This document shows positions 7,214 to 13,608 of a stretch of DNA of 14,769 bases, in pieces. Made by a program: the position numbers and the translations under genes. The notes beneath the pieces were generated by a model. That model made no database searches, was not told the origin of the DNA, and saw nothing but the letters and a program-made list of their open reading frames with translations. Origin of the DNA: Bacteroidota bacterium (GTDB lineage Bacteria > Bacteroidota > Bacteroidia > UKL13-3); contig RDYC01000202.1 in assembly GCA_004293295.1 (NCBI GenBank), positions 1 to 14,769 of the forward strand. The letters run 5' to 3'. Every line of letters begins with the position of its first letter. The stretch's first letter is position 1.

Positions 7214-8575
7214 TTAGGCCAATGCGTCAATCACATCTTGTTTGGTAATAATATGAATATCGCCCAACAAGGTTTTCATTAACACAGCATTATTGTCTTT
7301 GGTAATCAATTTTGATACCTCTTCAATACTTGCGTCAGGATGCACAAAAGGGAATGGCGGCTGAATAACTGCACTTAACTCTTGCCCTTTAAGCTCGGGA
7401 TGTTCAATTAGTGTGCTATACAAATGGGCGTCATTTAACGACCCAACAAAGTTGCCACTGTTGTCAACCACAGGAATTTGTGAGATGTCGTATTTTCTCA
7501 TGCGGCTTACCACTTCGCCAATATTATCTGTAATAGCAGCAGTTACCAATTTAAGGTGTTTGTGTCCTTCAATTAAATCAATGGCTTTAGGTTGGTCATT
7601 AATTAAGAACCCCCTATCACGCATCCAGTCATCGTTAAACATTTTTCCCAGATAACGGGTTCCGTGGTCGTGAAAAATAACCACTACCACATCATCCTTT
7701 TTAAACATATCCCTCATCTGCATCAAACCGGCCAAAGCACTGCCCGCAGAGTTTCCTACAAATATGCCCTCTTCACGCGGAATGCGCCTCGTCATAATGG
7801 CTGCTTCCTTATCTGTTACTTTTTCAAAATGGTCAATTACATTAAAATCAACGTTTGCCGGTAAAAAATCCTCACCTATACCTTCTGTGATGTAGGGATA
7901 AATTTCATTCTTATCAAAAATGCCGGTCTCTTTGTATTTTTTAAATACTGAGCCATAAGTATCTATGCCCAAAACCTTAATGTTCGGATTTTTCTCCTTT
8001 AAGTATTTGCCGGTTCCACAAATGGTTCCTCCGGTGCCAACACCTACTACCAAATGGGTAACTTTCCCTTCGGTTTGCTCCCATATTTCAGGGCCTGTTT
8101 GTTCATAATGCGCTTGGGTGTTGCTTAAATTATCATACTGGTTTGGTTTCCACGAGTTGGGTATTTCATTAACCAACCTTGACGAAACGGAATAATATGA
8201 ACGGGGATCTTCCGGATCAACATCCGTGGGGCAAACAATTACCTCAGCACCAAATGCCTTTAGAGCATCTACCTTTTCCTTGCTTTGCTTATCGGTAGTG
8301 GTAAATACACAACGATAGCCTTTAATTACAGCGGCAATAGCCAACCCCATTCCGGTGTTGCCACTGGTGCCTTCAATAATGGTATAACCCGGTTTAAGTT
8401 TTCCTGATTTTTCGGCATCTTCAATCATTTTTAATGCCATCCTATCTTTAATGGAATTGCCCGGGTTAGTGGTTTCTATTTTTGCCAGAACCGTACACGG
8501 TAAATCTTTAACTATTTTATTCATTTTAACCAAAGGTGTGTTACCAATGGTTTCAAGTACATTATTATGCCACAT
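7214..8575 (-). CDS. Cystathionine beta-synthase
   Basis: 453 residues. PLP fold-type II domain at about 3-325 plus a C-terminal pair of CBS domains at about 336-453, the layout of cystathionine beta-synthase without the N-terminal haem part of the animal enzyme. Key motifs: ETIGNTPLVKM at 8-18; Lys43 in NPGNSIKDR, the PLP Schiff-base lysine; TSGNTG at 70-75, the substrate-carboxylate/PLP ring loop; GVGTGGT at 178-184, the phosphate-binding loop; EGIGEDF at 231-237; and DHGTRYLGKMFNDDWM at 303-318, typical of CBS rather than cysteine synthase. Expected reaction: serine plus homocysteine to cystathionine (transsulfuration), also H2S production. The CBS pair may bind an adenosyl ligand and control activity. 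ATG at 8575; a promoter-like box ends 4 bases upstream. The thioesterase follows after 5 bases. Confidence 0.93.
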   Translation of the reverse strand: MWHNNVLETIGNTPLVKMNKIVKDLPCTVLAKIETTNPGNSIKDRMALKMIEDAEKSGKLKPGYTIIEGTSGNTGMGLAIAAVIKGYRCVFTTTDKQSKEKVDALKAFGAEVIVCPTDVDPEDPRSYYSVSSRLVNEIPNSWKPNQYDNLSNTQAHYEQTGPEIWEQTEGKVTHLVVGVGTGGTICGTGKYLKEKNPNIKVLGIDTYGSVFKKYKETGIFDKNEIYPYITEGIGEDFLPANVDFNVIDHFEKVTDKEAAIMTRRIPREEGIFVGNSAGSALAGLMQMRDMFKKDDVVVVIFHDHGTRYLGKMFNDDWMRDRGFLINDQPKAIDLIEGHKHLKLVTAAITDNIGEVVSRMRKYDISQIPVVDNSGNFVGSLNDAHLYSTLIEHPELKGQELSAVIQPPFPFVHPDASIEEVSKLITKDNNAVLMKTLLGDIHIITKQDVIDALA

Positions 8576-8579
8576 GCCG

Positions 8580-8610
8580 CGAAGATAAGTTAAATAATGT
8601 GGTAAACGAA
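8580..8610 (-). promoter_or_regulatory. Candidate promoter for cystathionine beta-synthase
   Basis: Read on the minus strand: TTCG (8610-8607), 19 bases, then TATCTTCG (8587-8580), which is 7 of 8 to TAnnTTTG. The box ends 4 bases before the ATG at 8575, so the message would be leaderless or nearly so. Spacing is the consensus value, which raises my trust a little. Confidence 0.4.
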
Positions 8611-8653
8611 AAGCCTTTATACAGAAACAAGCAATTCATTTAGCATATTGGTA

Positions 8654-9985
8654 CTAGGATATAGGAAATTGAATGATGGTGGTGATGTAGTAAGCCACAA
8701 CTGTTAAGATAGAATAAACCAGGTGCTCAAGCCAAGGGGTGAACTTTTTAAAATCAATGCCTTGCATTTTACAATAAATAGCCAGCATGATTTTTTCAAT
8801 TAAATAAGAAATAACCGTAGCATAAGCAATGCCTTTCATGCCAAATAGGTAAATAAACCAAAACGACAGCAAGCAATGAATTACCAAGTAATTAGAAGAT
8901 ATTAAATAAAAAATACGGTTCTTCATAATGCCCATAATCACCGTTTGCGGATAAATCATCCGGCTGATGATTAATAATAAGTAAATGTTAAAAATTTTAT
9001 ACCCTTCCAACAACTGATCGTTGTAGGCATATTTAAACAGAAACGGGCTTAAAAACATGAGTATGATGGTGGAAGGAAACAGCCACCTCATAAGCTTTTG
9101 AGACGATTTCCTCAACTTAGCCAGCCCTTCATTTAAGTTACCATCCTGATTGAGTTTGGCTATTTCGCCACTATACACACTGCTTAACGAATTGGCCAAG
9201 ATTAAGAAAATAGGTAGTTCCCGTGCCCCATACCTAAACATGGCAAACTCTTCCTCGGTAAAATTAAACTCAATGATGTAGCTGTTAATATATTCCATAC
9301 TTCCGGCTAACAAAATAGAGAACATAATAGGCATTACCTTTTTCATAAAATCAGCCGTAATACTGGTTTGAACAGTAATGGTGGCATACTTCATCAATAA
9401 AATGATGGTGTAATTAAACTTAATTAATGCCAACACCAACAACAAATTGATAGCTAGGTTAAGGGATTGTTTAAAATACAATGGAAGGCAAAGCAAAACG
9501 AGTTGCGCAAAAAAAGTAACGATACCCCAAATAATTAATGATTTGTATTTGCCATTCAGGTAAAAAATATAATCGGTAATGTAGGTTGGCGTATTGAGGA
9601 GCACTACCAATCCGAACATTTGAAAAAGATTGGCATTTTTACCTTCGATGTACCCCATAAACGATACCACAATGGCAGCAGCCGCTGAAAACACCAGCAA
9701 CAAAAAGAAGGTATTGAATAACACTTTCTTTTTGGTTTCTTCATCCGAATTATTGTAATAAGGGATGAGGGTGTTACAAATAGATGCTACCCAAAAAAAA
9801 GTTAAGCTGGAACTCACCAACATCAGGTTTTCGTATTGGCTGATTAAACGCAACCCATACTCATGTTGATAAAGTACTGCAATTTTGGCCAACAGTATGG
9901 AAATAAGGAAAAAAGTCCCAAACCTAAGGAATTGAAAAATTTGTAAACTATTGAACTTATTTAATTTGTTCCAAATAAAAGCCAC
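8654..9985 (-). CDS. Polysaccharide/oligosaccharide flippase-like membrane protein (MOP superfamily)
   Basis: 443 residues, strongly hydrophobic, with about 12-14 predicted TM helices spread over the whole length and a basic first loop (WNKLNKF). Layout, length and segments such as FLRFGTFFLISILLAK near the start and FRYGARELPIFLILANSLS near 260 fit Wzx-like polysaccharide biosynthesis/export proteins, which flip lipid-linked glycans across the inner membrane. The start is GTG at 9985: an in-frame TAG at 9991-9989 lies two codons upstream and no ATG occurs before TM1. It is an orphan: no glycosyltransferase or polymerase gene is next to it. It is followed after 78 bases by cystathionine beta-synthase, which seems to have its own promoter. 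Family assignment fairly sure, substrate unknown. Confidence 0.8.
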   Translation of the reverse strand: MAFIWNKLNKFNSLQIFQFLRFGTFFLISILLAKIAVLYQHEYGLRLISQYENLMLVSSSLTFFWVASICNTLIPYYNNSDEETKKKVLFNTFFLLLVFSAAAAIVVSFMGYIEGKNANLFQMFGLVVLLNTPTYITDYIFYLNGKYKSLIIWGIVTFFAQLVLLCLPLYFKQSLNLAINLLLVLALIKFNYTIILLMKYATITVQTSITADFMKKVMPIMFSILLAGSMEYINSYIIEFNFTEEEFAMFRYGARELPIFLILANSLSSVYSGEIAKLNQDGNLNEGLAKLRKSSQKLMRWLFPSTIILMFLSPFLFKYAYNDQLLEGYKIFNIYLLLIISRMIYPQTVIMGIMKNRIFYLISSNYLVIHCLLSFWFIYLFGMKGIAYATVISYLIEKIMLAIYCKMQGIDFKKFTPWLEHLVYSILTVVAYYITTIIQFPIS

Positions 9986-10070
9986 TGCCTATTGCCGATT
10001 ATGTTTCAAATAACTACTTTAACAGGTACTTAAACAAAATTATTATTACACTGGCTATGCACACCATTTT

Positions 10071-10101
10071 TTTCGGCAACATTTGCAATATTTTACTTTT
10101 G
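10071..10101 (+). promoter_or_regulatory. Candidate upstream promoter of the superoxide dismutase gene
   Basis: TTTC at 10071-10074, 19 bases, then TACTTTTG at 10094-10101, an exact TAnnTTTG. The predicted transcript would have a leader of roughly 35 bases before the ATG at 10144. Good match in both sequence and spacing. Confidence 0.5.
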
Positions 10102-10127
10102 TAATTCCGTTGTTAAGTGTAGCTTCG
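10098..10127 (+). promoter_or_regulatory. Candidate second, overlapping promoter of the superoxide dismutase gene
   Basis: TTTG at 10098-10101 (shared with the -7 box of the upstream candidate), 18 bases, then TAGCTTCG at 10120-10127, 7 of 8 to TAnnTTTG. It would give a leader of about 10-12 bases. Both promoters cannot be occupied at once because they share the TTTG. Confidence 0.35.
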
Positions 10128-10143
10128 AATTAAATTTACTTAC

Positions 10144-10869
10144 ATGAAAGCTACCCGAAAAAACTTCCTTAAAACCAGTGCTGTGCTTACCGCTGGCGCA
10201 TTGGTGCATCATCCCTTATTGCAAGCAGCAGTAAACAAAATACAACAGCAACCTGAAGCATTGGCATATACATTACCCAAACTGGGTTACGCCTACAACG
10301 CCCTTGAGCCATATATTGATGCCAAAACAATGGAAATTCATTATACGAAACACCACCAAGCATATGTTACCAAACTGAACGAAGCCATTGCAACTGATAA
10401 TTCGCTTAAAGGGCATAAACTTGACCACCTGATAGCCCACATTAACCAAGTGCCTGAACCTTTGCGTGCAGCAATACGCAACCATGGTGGAGGACATTGG
10501 AACCACAGCTTTTTTTGGGAATTACTAAAAACAAAAACCAATCCTTCACAAAAAGTGACTGACGCCATTAGCAAAGATTTTGGCAGTATGGATGAGTTTA
10601 AAAAACAATTTGAAAAAGCTGCTATGGGGCAATTTGGCTCCGGTTGGGCCTGGCTGATTAAAGCCAATGGAAAGCTGCAAATTACCGCTACCCCTAACCA
10701 AGATAATCCACTGATGGACATTGCATTAATAAAAGGAAAGCCCGTTATTGCCTTAGATGTTTGGGAACATGCTTATTATTTAAAGTACCAGAACAAAAGG
10801 GCTGATTATGTGGCAGCATTTTGGAATGTTTTAGACTGGAACAAAGTAGAATCCTTGCTTTTTTCTTAG
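10144..10869 (+). CDS. Exported superoxide dismutase, Mn-type signature
   Basis: 241 residues. The conserved enzyme starts at about 42 (YTLPKLGYAYNALEPYID); the first 40 residues are extra compared with cytoplasmic E. coli-type SODs and hold TRKNFLKTSAVLTAGAL, a Tat-like leader with Arg-Lys in place of Arg-Arg. This suggests export to the periplasm. Metal ligands: His66 (EIHYTKHH), His121 (NHSFFW), Asp205 and His209 (DVWEHAYY). The second-sphere residues are Gly near NHSFFW (GGGHWNH) and Gln186 in TPNQDNPL, the pattern of Mn rather than Fe enzymes; cambialistic activity cannot be excluded. Reaction: superoxide to oxygen and hydrogen peroxide. Single gene between the divergent flippase and tRNA-His; two overlapping promoter candidates lie upstream. 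The symbol sodA is not given because the exported form is a separate group. Confidence 0.93.
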   Translation: MKATRKNFLKTSAVLTAGALVHHPLLQAAVNKIQQQPEALAYTLPKLGYAYNALEPYIDAKTMEIHYTKHHQAYVTKLNEAIATDNSLKGHKLDHLIAHINQVPEPLRAAIRNHGGGHWNHSFFWELLKTKTNPSQKVTDAISKDFGSMDEFKKQFEKAAMGQFGSGWAWLIKANGKLQITATPNQDNPLMDIALIKGKPVIALDVWEHAYYLKYQNKRADYVAAFWNVLDWNKVESLLFS

Positions 10870-10884
10870 TTAAATAGAAAATCA

Positions 10885-10916
10885 ATTGGCATTAATAAAA
10901 AATATTTTTACCTTCG
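10885..10916 (+). promoter_or_regulatory. Candidate promoter of tRNA-His
   Basis: ATTG at 10885-10888, 20 bases, then TACCTTCG at 10909-10916, 7 of 8 to TAnnTTTG. The box ends 12 bases before the tRNA 5' end (10929), the right distance for a short 5' leader. TACCTT-type boxes before stable RNA genes fit Bacteroidota. Confidence 0.5.
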
Positions 10917-10928
10917 CATCCCTAAAAC

Positions 10929-11003
10929 GGTGGTTTTAGCTCAGTTGGTTAGAGCGCCTGATTGTGGTTCAGGAGGTCGTGGGTTCGAGCCCCATATTCC
11001 ACC
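10929..11003 (+). tRNA. tRNA-His (anticodon GTG)
   Basis: Cloverleaf read by eye. G-1 at 10929 faces discriminator C73 at 11003, the special tRNA-His extra pair. D stem GCTC/GAGC with loop AGTTGGTTA; anticodon stem CCTGA/TCAGG with loop TTGTGGT, anticodon GTG; variable AGGTC; T stem GTGGG/CCCAT (one G-U) with loop TTCGAGC. CCA is not encoded. The acceptor stem is GTGGTTT (10930-10936) against ATTCCAC (10996-11002): five pairs are good, but positions 5-68 and 6-67 are both U-U. All other arms are sound and the gene has its own promoter and terminator, so I call it functional, though the mismatches deserve a check. Confidence 0.93.
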
Positions 11004-11027
11004 CTTACTTAAAAAATCCTCCCGATA
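10987..11027 (+). repeat. First copy of tRNA 3'-end/terminator repeat
   Basis: The tRNA 3' part plus the first half of the terminator stem recurs at 11130-11171. The 15 bases GCCCCATATTCCACC (10989-11003) match 14 of 15 in the second copy and end exactly at the discriminator base. Similarity continues with small gaps through the A tract to CCGATA. Confidence 0.7.
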
Positions 11028-11048
11028 GCTATCGGGAGGATTTTTTTT
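11011..11048 (+). terminator. Perfect palindromic intrinsic terminator after tRNA-His
   Basis: Positions 11011-11046 form a perfect 36-base inverted repeat: six A, then TCCTCCCGATAG, its reverse complement, and a T run to 11048. As RNA it gives a GC-rich stem with a small loop followed by U8, a strong rho-independent terminator. The A tract in front makes it work on both strands. It starts 7 bases after the tRNA end. The core TCCCGATA/TATCGGGA recurs in the repeat just downstream. Confidence 0.9.
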
Positions 11049-11062
11049 ATGCAATTATTTAT

Positions 11063-11137
11063 GGGGGCGAGAAGCCTGTCCCGATAGTGACACGCTGCGA
11101 ACAACGTGAGCTAGCGAGGCCGTATCGGGAAGCCCCT
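11063..11137 (+). repeat. Nested stem-loop element, REP-like
   Basis: Outer arms GGGGC (11064-11068) and GCCCC (11132-11136); inner arms TCCCGATA (11079-11086) and TATCGGGA (11123-11130), all perfect; inside are alternative short hairpins CACG/CGTG (11091-11094, 11105-11108) and CGCT/AGCG (11093-11096, 11113-11116). It is more GC-rich than its surroundings and noncoding. It shares its inner arms with the terminator core at 11020-11037. It looks like an interspersed palindromic repeat of the REP type, or an unrecognised structured RNA. The rest of this gap, to 11237, holds the second tRNA-end copy and plain AT-rich sequence before the methyltransferase. Confidence 0.6.
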
Positions 11138-11171
11138 TATTCCACCTTGCTCCATAAAAATCCTGCCGATA
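11130..11171 (+). repeat. Second, partial copy of tRNA-His 3' end and terminator half
   Basis: GCCCCTTATTCCACC (11132-11146) repeats the tRNA T-arm 3' side, acceptor 3' strand and discriminator with one mismatch. TTGCTCCATAAAAATCCTGCCGATA follows and resembles the A tract and first stem half of the terminator, but the second stem half is missing, so it would not terminate. No tRNA 5' part is present. Confidence 0.68.
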
Positions 11172-11237
11172 CCCCTTAGCCTTAGCCGCATTTATGCAGC
11201 CTACAACATCATCAGATTTCTTTTATATTGCAACACG

Positions 11238-12083
11238 ATGTTTGCCCGTAAAATATACTTTAGTTTATCGCCTAGCATGAGACGTGTGGCAAGGCGTTTG
11301 TTTTATTTACCTGTTGATGTACTGGAACAACTTACGGGTAACAAACCACCCATGACTCCGCCTCGTGGGATGATATTTACCGGATCGGGCGATTTTATAA
11401 AATCAGGAAAAATGTTGATGGATTTATGTGTGCAATACTCCGGGCTTAAACCTGATGGGGCTATATTGGATGTGGGTTGTGGCATTGGCCGTTTAGCGGT
11501 TCCTTTAACAGCCTATTTAACAAACCAGGGAAGGTATGAAGGTTTTGATGTGGTGCAAGATGGCGTTAACTGGTGTAAGAAAAACATCAGCAACAAGTAT
11601 CCCAACTTTACGTTTACCTACACCCCACTGCGCAACGATTTATACAACCTGAGTACCGAACAACAGGCGCAATCATTTGTATTTCCTTATCCTAATAACA
11701 GTTTCGATGCGGTGGTGTTAACATCGGTTTTTACCCACATGCAATATGCAGAAGTGCAGCATTACTTGAAAGAAATCAAACGGGTACTTAAACCTGAAGG
11801 AAAATGTTTGGCCACTTTTTTTATAATGAACGAAAACACTTTAGCACAAATTAAAGGTAAGCCTCATGTGATGCAGTTTGATTACGAATACGACACCCAT
11901 TATTTGCATGATGACAAAGTAAAAGATGCCAATATTGCATTTAAGCAAGAGGCATTGCTGCACATGGTTAATGAAGCACAATTAAAGATAACCTTCATGA
12001 ATCAAGGCTGGTGGAAGGGCACAGCTAAAGAAGATAGTTTAAATTTTCAAGATGTGGTAGTACTTGAACCACTGCTATATTAA
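11238..12083 (+). CDS. Class I SAM-dependent methyltransferase
   Basis: 281 residues. Rossmann-type methyltransferase domain from about 70 to 195: motif I ILDVGCGIGRLAVPL at 76-90 (SAM-binding GxGxG type loop), acidic Asp104 in EGFDVV after beta2, motif for beta4 NSFDAVVLTSVFTHM at about 153-168, and KRVLKPEGKCLATFF at about 182-196. The first 65 residues are basic (SMRRVARRLFYLP) and form a cap; the C-terminal part holds the beta-strand pair. The substrate is unknown; similar proteins sit in glycan or lipid pathways, but no such gene is adjacent except the distant flippase. ATG at 11238, 66 bases after the tRNA-end repeat; a weak TATATTG box lies at 11224-11230. It converges with the GH13 gene with a 5-base gap. 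Confidence 0.85.
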   Translation: MFARKIYFSLSPSMRRVARRLFYLPVDVLEQLTGNKPPMTPPRGMIFTGSGDFIKSGKMLMDLCVQYSGLKPDGAILDVGCGIGRLAVPLTAYLTNQGRYEGFDVVQDGVNWCKKNISNKYPNFTFTYTPLRNDLYNLSTEQQAQSFVFPYPNNSFDAVVLTSVFTHMQYAEVQHYLKEIKRVLKPEGKCLATFFIMNENTLAQIKGKPHVMQFDYEYDTHYLHDDKVKDANIAFKQEALLHMVNEAQLKITFMNQGWWKGTAKEDSLNFQDVVVLEPLLY

Positions 12084-12088
12084 ATAAC

Positions 12089-13549
12089 CTATAATACCAG
12101 TACCACACTGCCATGGCCCGACAGATTAACTGATTTGCCCGCATTAAAACCATTGCCAAACAGTACCGACTTGTACTTACCCACTTTTAGCAATAAGGGT
12201 TCGTTACTTACATTATGCAATATCAATACCCTTTTTTTGCCATCAACCAATTCAAAAGCAATTAAACGTTTATCGGCTTCTACTAATTTTGTAAGAGCCA
12301 ATTTACCTTGCGCCAAAATCGGGTTATTATTCCTTAAGGCAATAGCAGCTTTATAGAACTGATAAAATGAGTTGGCCTGTTGTTGTTGCAAAGAAAGTGG
12401 TGCTACCGTTTGTGCATTGCTATAACGGGGCTGTTCCCAACTTGTGTTTGTGCTGTTTATTTCCGTCCATAAAAAGGGTTCCCTGCGGTATTCATCCGGA
12501 AATTTACCCAACATGCCTATTTCTTCCCCATAATATAAAAAAGGCAACCCCGGCAATGTCATTAATAACATAAATGCTTGTTTGGTTTTAGCCTCATCCC
12601 CATTAAATGTGCTCCGGTAGCGGTCCTGATCGTGGTTACTTACAAATGTAGCATCTACAAATTGCGGATTGTAACTGGCATACAATTGATGGATACGTGC
12701 AAGTTTTTCTACGAAACCTGAAGCACTGCCTTCTGTTATGGCATCAGTAATCGCCCGCGATAAATCAAAATTAAAACAGGCATCCAAACTACTTTTTAAA
12801 TAAGAGGCCACAACGCTGTCCCTATTCCACACCTCACCTATCAAAAAAACATCCGGTTTTACCTGACGTAATTCTGCCCTGAATTGTGTCCACCATTCAT
12901 TATTTTTCACCACATCATCCGCATCATAAACATGCTGTGCCGCATCCAAACGATAACCATCTATGCCCACCTCGGTTAACCAAAACTTTCCCACTTCAAT
13001 AATCTCTTTTCTCACTTCCGGCAGGTCAAAATTCAAATCAGGCATACGCTCCCAAAAAAAAGCATAGTACTTTTCTTGTGGGTTCTTCGGATTACTATAC
13101 CATTCTTTTTGTTTAGTAGTATCAAACTTCCACACATAGTAATTTTCGAATGGTGCTTCGTTTCTTGTACTTGCAGCAAACCAAGGGTGCTCGCTGCTGG
13201 TGTGATTCACCACCAAATCAAGCAGAATCTTCATTCCTCTTTTATGTGCCTCTTGCACCAATGTTTTATAATCGGCCAGTGTTCCATATTCCGGATCAAT
13301 GGCTTTATAATTTATCACATCATATTTATGGTACGTTGGACTAGGGTGTATAGGAGTTAACCACAATCCAGAAATACCCAATCCTTTTAAGTAATCAAGC
13401 TTTTGGGTAATCCCCGGTATATCGCCAATGCCATCGCCATTGGCATCGTTAAACGAACGAACAAAAATTTCATAATACACTCCCTTAGGTTGCTGGGCGT
13501 ATAAATTGCAACCAACCAATAATATGGCACATATCAGCATTTTTTTCAT
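12089..13549 (-). CDS. Secreted GH13 alpha-amylase-family glycoside hydrolase
   Basis: 486 residues. Signal peptide 1-18 (KKMLICAILLVGCNLYA); it holds both an LVGC lipobox at 11-14 and an LYA signal peptidase I site at 16-18, so periplasmic or lipid-anchored. GH13 (beta/alpha)8 barrel from about 22 to 395: Ca-loop-like DANGDGIGD at 35-43, DLVVNHT at 111-117 (region I), GIDGYRLDAAQH at 195-206 with nucleophile Asp202, LIGEVW at 236-241 with acid/base Glu239, and FVSNHDQDR at 302-310 with Asp307 as transition-state stabiliser. A C-terminal beta domain follows from about 405. All three catalytic acids are present, so it should be active on alpha-glucosidic bonds; amylase versus oligo-glucosidase specificity (it resembles the GH13_36-like group) is not sure. 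Divergent from a sugar transporter across a 59-base shared regulatory region. Confidence 0.9.
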   Translation of the reverse strand: MKKMLICAILLVGCNLYAQQPKGVYYEIFVRSFNDANGDGIGDIPGITQKLDYLKGLGISGLWLTPIHPSPTYHKYDVINYKAIDPEYGTLADYKTLVQEAHKRGMKILLDLVVNHTSSEHPWFAASTRNEAPFENYYVWKFDTTKQKEWYSNPKNPQEKYYAFFWERMPDLNFDLPEVRKEIIEVGKFWLTEVGIDGYRLDAAQHVYDADDVVKNNEWWTQFRAELRQVKPDVFLIGEVWNRDSVVASYLKSSLDACFNFDLSRAITDAITEGSASGFVEKLARIHQLYASYNPQFVDATFVSNHDQDRYRSTFNGDEAKTKQAFMLLMTLPGLPFLYYGEEIGMLGKFPDEYRREPFLWTEINSTNTSWEQPRYSNAQTVAPLSLQQQQANSFYQFYKAAIALRNNNPILAQGKLALTKLVEADKRLIAFELVDGKKRVLILHNVSNEPLLLKVGKYKSVLFGNGFNAGKSVNLSGHGSVVLVL

Positions 13550-13570
13550 AGCATACTTGTTATATTACAA

Positions 13571-13596
13571 TAATAGTGTATTTTGTACACCTATTA
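13571..13596. promoter_or_regulatory. Operator candidate between GH13 and sugar transporter genes
   Basis: Inverted repeat TAATAGTGTA (13571-13580), 5-base spacer TTTTG, then TACAC-C-TATTA (13586-13596): ten pairs with one bulged C at 13591. It lies in the 59-base gap between the divergent starts (13549 and 13609). A TATTTTG sequence (13579-13585), one base short of TAnnTTTG, lies in its centre and would be the -7 box of the transporter; on the other strand TATTATTG (13575-13568) is 7 of 8 and could serve GH13. A protein bound here would block both promoters. Confidence 0.5.
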
Positions 13597-13608
13597 ATAA
13601 ATTTTAAC

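Noticed and set aside
8576..8653. Riboswitch or attenuator before cystathionine beta-synthase
   Set aside because: The promoter-like box sits almost at the ATG, and no SAM-type stem pattern is visible in the 78 bases.
10341..10721. 126-residue minus-strand ORF opposite the SOD gene
   Set aside because: Mirror of a highly conserved enzyme frame; rich in Trp, Cys and Ser as expected of antisense reading, no family features.
10964..11179. 71-residue plus-strand ORF (VQEVVGSSPIFHP...)
   Set aside because: It reads through the tRNA-His gene, the terminator and the repeat; the opening peptide is a well-known artefact of translating a tRNA T arm.
11174..11187. Tandem CCTTAG repeat
   Set aside because: Only two units plus two bases; too short to mean anything.
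11224..11230. TATATTG as promoter of the methyltransferase gene
   Set aside because: One base short of the consensus and no -33 partner at a fitting distance; not listed as a feature.
13076..13360. Overlapping plus-strand ORFs opposite the GH13 gene
   Set aside because: Antisense of the catalytic barrel coding region, Cys/His-rich by chance, no start signals.
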